6,394 nucleotides of DNA, taken from the NCBI GenBank assembly GCA_020844525.1, contig JAJGAH010000155.1:1-6394 (forward strand), given 5' to 3'. Numbering within the stretch: position 1 is the stretch's first letter; each line of letters begins with the position of its first letter. This stretch comes from Eubacterium sp. (GTDB lineage: Bacteria; Bacillota; Clostridia; Lachnospirales; Lachnospiraceae). The notes under the pieces were generated by a model that did no database searches, was not told the origin of the DNA, and saw only the letters and a list, made by a program, of their open reading frames with translations. The translations under genes and the position numbers were made by a program. Shown one piece after another: positions 5,233 to 6,394 of this stretch.

Positions 5233-5688
5233 TCAAAATTTCTCCAGCAGCTTCCGAAGCTTTTCCATCACGTGCAGCGCTTCCTCATTGCTGCGGATGG
5301 CACAGAAAATCGTGTTGTCACCTGCAATACAGCCCACGATTTCTCCCCAGTTCATCTCATCAATCACGGCTGCCGCTGCCATTGCCATGCCGGACACGGT
5401 ATGAATGACCAGAATATTTCCTGCGAGATCAAAGGACGTCACCGCATCCTTCAGCACACGGACATATCGGCCTGCAGTATCCTTTGCCTGATTCTGCAGC
5501 AGCGCATAGCGAAGATGCCCGTTTTCTCCTGCGACCTTTGTCAGCTTCATCTCCCGTATATCTCTGGAAACCGTCGCCTGCGTCACGTCGAATCCTTTTT
5601 CCTGCAGCTTTCTGGCCAGCTCCTCCTGTGTGTCGATCTCATACTCGTGGATCAGTCTTAATATTTCCGTCTGTCTCTCAAGTTTCAC
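5233..5688 (-). CDS. argR: Arginine repressor ArgR/AhrC
   Basis: A 151-residue hexameric transcription factor that senses L-arginine and represses arginine biosynthesis genes, often activating catabolism. The N-terminal winged-helix domain (about 1-65) carries the ArgR motif TQATVSRDIREMKLTKV (36-52). The C-terminal domain (about 75-151) is the oligomerisation and arginine-binding fold, with GEIVGCIAGDNTIF (115-128). The usual paired aspartates (GDDT) read G-D124-N125-T here. I chose the GTG at 5688-5686 rather than the in-frame ATG at 5703-5701. GGGAGGGG lies just upstream of the GTG (GGAGG core 7 nt away) and would otherwise be translated as GGE. The protein then begins MKLERQ, like other family members. 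The gap to nadK upstream is 47 nt and to recN downstream 27 nt, with no promoter seen, so this is an operon gene. No ARG box is visible within the operon part shown. Confidence 0.95.
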   Translation of the reverse strand: MKLERQTEILRLIHEYEIDTQEELARKLQEKGFDVTQATVSRDIREMKLTKVAGENGHLRYALLQNQAKDTAGRYVRVLKDAVTSFDLAGNILVIHTVSGMAMAAAAVIDEMNWGEIVGCIAGDNTIFCAIRSNEEALHVMEKLRKLLEKF

Positions 5689-5691
5689 CTG

Positions 5692-5701
5692 CTCCCCTCC
5701 C
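5692..5701 (-). promoter_or_regulatory. Ribosome binding site that sets the argR start
   Basis: On the reverse strand the run GGGAGGGGAG lies immediately before CAG-GTG. Its GGAGG core is 7 nt from the GTG, an ideal distance. The alternative upstream ATG (5703-5701) has only AGAGAA in front of it. This decides the start in favour of GTG. Confidence 0.8.
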
Positions 5702-5735
5702 ATTTCTCTGACAGGCAGTGACGCGCTGCAGGTTT

Positions 5736-6394
5736 TCAGATATTGCTCATCTTCCGTCTCAGTGTTCCGAGAAAGCTGTCATTGTGGATCTTCATGATGC
5801 GGGCGTCTCTGTCTGCGCGTACAATGACCACACTGTCCCCGGTAACCATCGGGACCTTGCGGTCTCCGTCAAAATAGGCCATCGCGTGCTCGATGGTGTT
5901 GTCCTTTCCCGGTCCCAGCTTGACGGTAATCCTGTTCTCCTCCGGCAGGATAATGCTTCTGGTATTCAGGGTATGTGCGGCAATCGGTGTCATCAGGAAC
6001 AGATGCGCCTCCGGTGAGATCAGCGGACCGCCGACAGAAAGACTGTAACCGGTGGACCCGGTCGGCGTAGAAATGATCATGCCATCTGCACGATAGGAAT
6101 TCAGAAATGCATCATTTACGTAATTGATGATAGAAATCACATGCATGGATCCCTCGCGCCCGATCACAATATCGTTCAACGCACGCTCTTCGCTGACCAG
6201 CTTTCCCTCATGGTACACCTGACCGCGGAGCATCATACGGGATTCAATCTGGTAGCGTCCCTCCATCAGTGCGTCCAGCGCAGGATAGATGGAATTTCTG
6301 TCAATCTCCGCCAGATAGCCAAGGGTCCCCAGGTTGATGCCGAGAAGAGGTATCTGCCGGTCCACGACGTCATCCGCCGCACGAATCAGGGTGC
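5736..6394 (-). CDS. nadK: NAD kinase NadK, N-terminus cut by window edge
   Basis: ATP-dependent (or polyphosphate-dependent) NAD+ kinase, the cytoplasmic enzyme that makes NADP+. The frame stays open to the right edge, adding GTLIRAADDVVDRQIP ahead of the first possible start, which is the tail of the family GGDGT(L) ATP/NAD-binding motif. So about 219 residues are present and roughly 60-70 N-terminal residues are missing. Downstream come LLGINLGTLGYLAE, LNDIVIGR, the NAD-binding segment ADGMIISTPTGSTGYSLSVG with GGPLISP behind it, then MTPIAAHTLNTRSIILPE; all are diagnostic of bacterial NadK. The C-terminus ends MKIHNDSFLGTLRRKMSNI with a TGA stop, typical for Firmicutes enzymes. It precedes argR by 47 nt, matching the conserved (tlyA-)nadK-argR-recN operon of Firmicutes, whose promoter must lie to the right of the window. 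Confidence 0.96.
   Translation of the reverse strand, partial: TLIRAADDVVDRQIPLLGINLGTLGYLAEIDRNSIYPALDALMEGRYQIESRMMLRGQVYHEGKLVSEERALNDIVIGREGSMHVISIINYVNDAFLNSYRADGMIISTPTGSTGYSLSVGGPLISPEAHLFLMTPIAAHTLNTRSIILPEENRITVKLGPGKDNTIEHAMAYFDGDRKVPMVTGDSVVIVRADRDARIMKIHNDSFLGTLRRKMSNI

Noticed and set aside
5062..5661. 199-codon plus-strand open frame opposite recN and argR
   Set aside because: It runs antisense across two well-supported genes and their junction, with no start signal or known domain.

Overview
This window looks like a chromosomal segment from a low-to-moderate GC Gram-positive anaerobe of the class Clostridia, probably Lachnospiraceae-like. The main reasons are the strong AGGAGG-type ribosome binding sites, the nadK-argR-recN gene order, and a small phasin-like gene beside an AarF/UbiB-family kinase. 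The taxonomic call is an inference from gene content and has not been checked by a search.

Layout. On the left edge a RelE/HigB-type (Gp49-like) toxin gene runs leftward off the window (1-201, minus). It is divergent from a complete dgkA-type diacylglycerol/undecaprenol kinase gene (396-761, plus). The ~195-bp divergent region holds a promoter for each direction and an unusual set of direct and inverted repeats. A small phasin-like gene (917-1351, plus) follows, then a 278-bp gap that is rich in stem-loops, then a full-length AarF/UbiB-type ABC1 kinase (1630-3309, plus) ending in two membrane segments. A perfect 16-bp terminator hairpin (3338-3384) separates this rightward half from a leftward operon: nadK (partial, enters from the right edge), argR, recN. 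Within that operon the gaps are 47 and 27 nt, with no internal promoter seen.

How the genes relate. nadK (NADP+ synthesis), argR (arginine repressor) and recN (SMC-like DNA repair ATPase) form a conserved Firmicutes cluster, usually co-transcribed downstream of tlyA. The phasin-like protein and the UbiB-type kinase are probably functionally linked by recurrent neighbourhood, but neither has a settled role in organisms of this kind. The DgkA homologue probably recycles a membrane lipid (undecaprenol or diacylglycerol). The toxin is probably half of an acquired toxin-antitoxin module whose partner is outside the window.

Most worth a second look: the nested stem-loop region between the phasin-like gene and the kinase gene (about 1371-1548); the repeated ATTGTTCTG elements and the palindrome over the dgkA -10 box; and two independent tandem duplications of 22-23 bp that each copy the 3' end of a gene, one on each side of the convergent terminator. 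I saw no CRISPR array, tRNA, rRNA, insertion sequence or obvious novel defence system.
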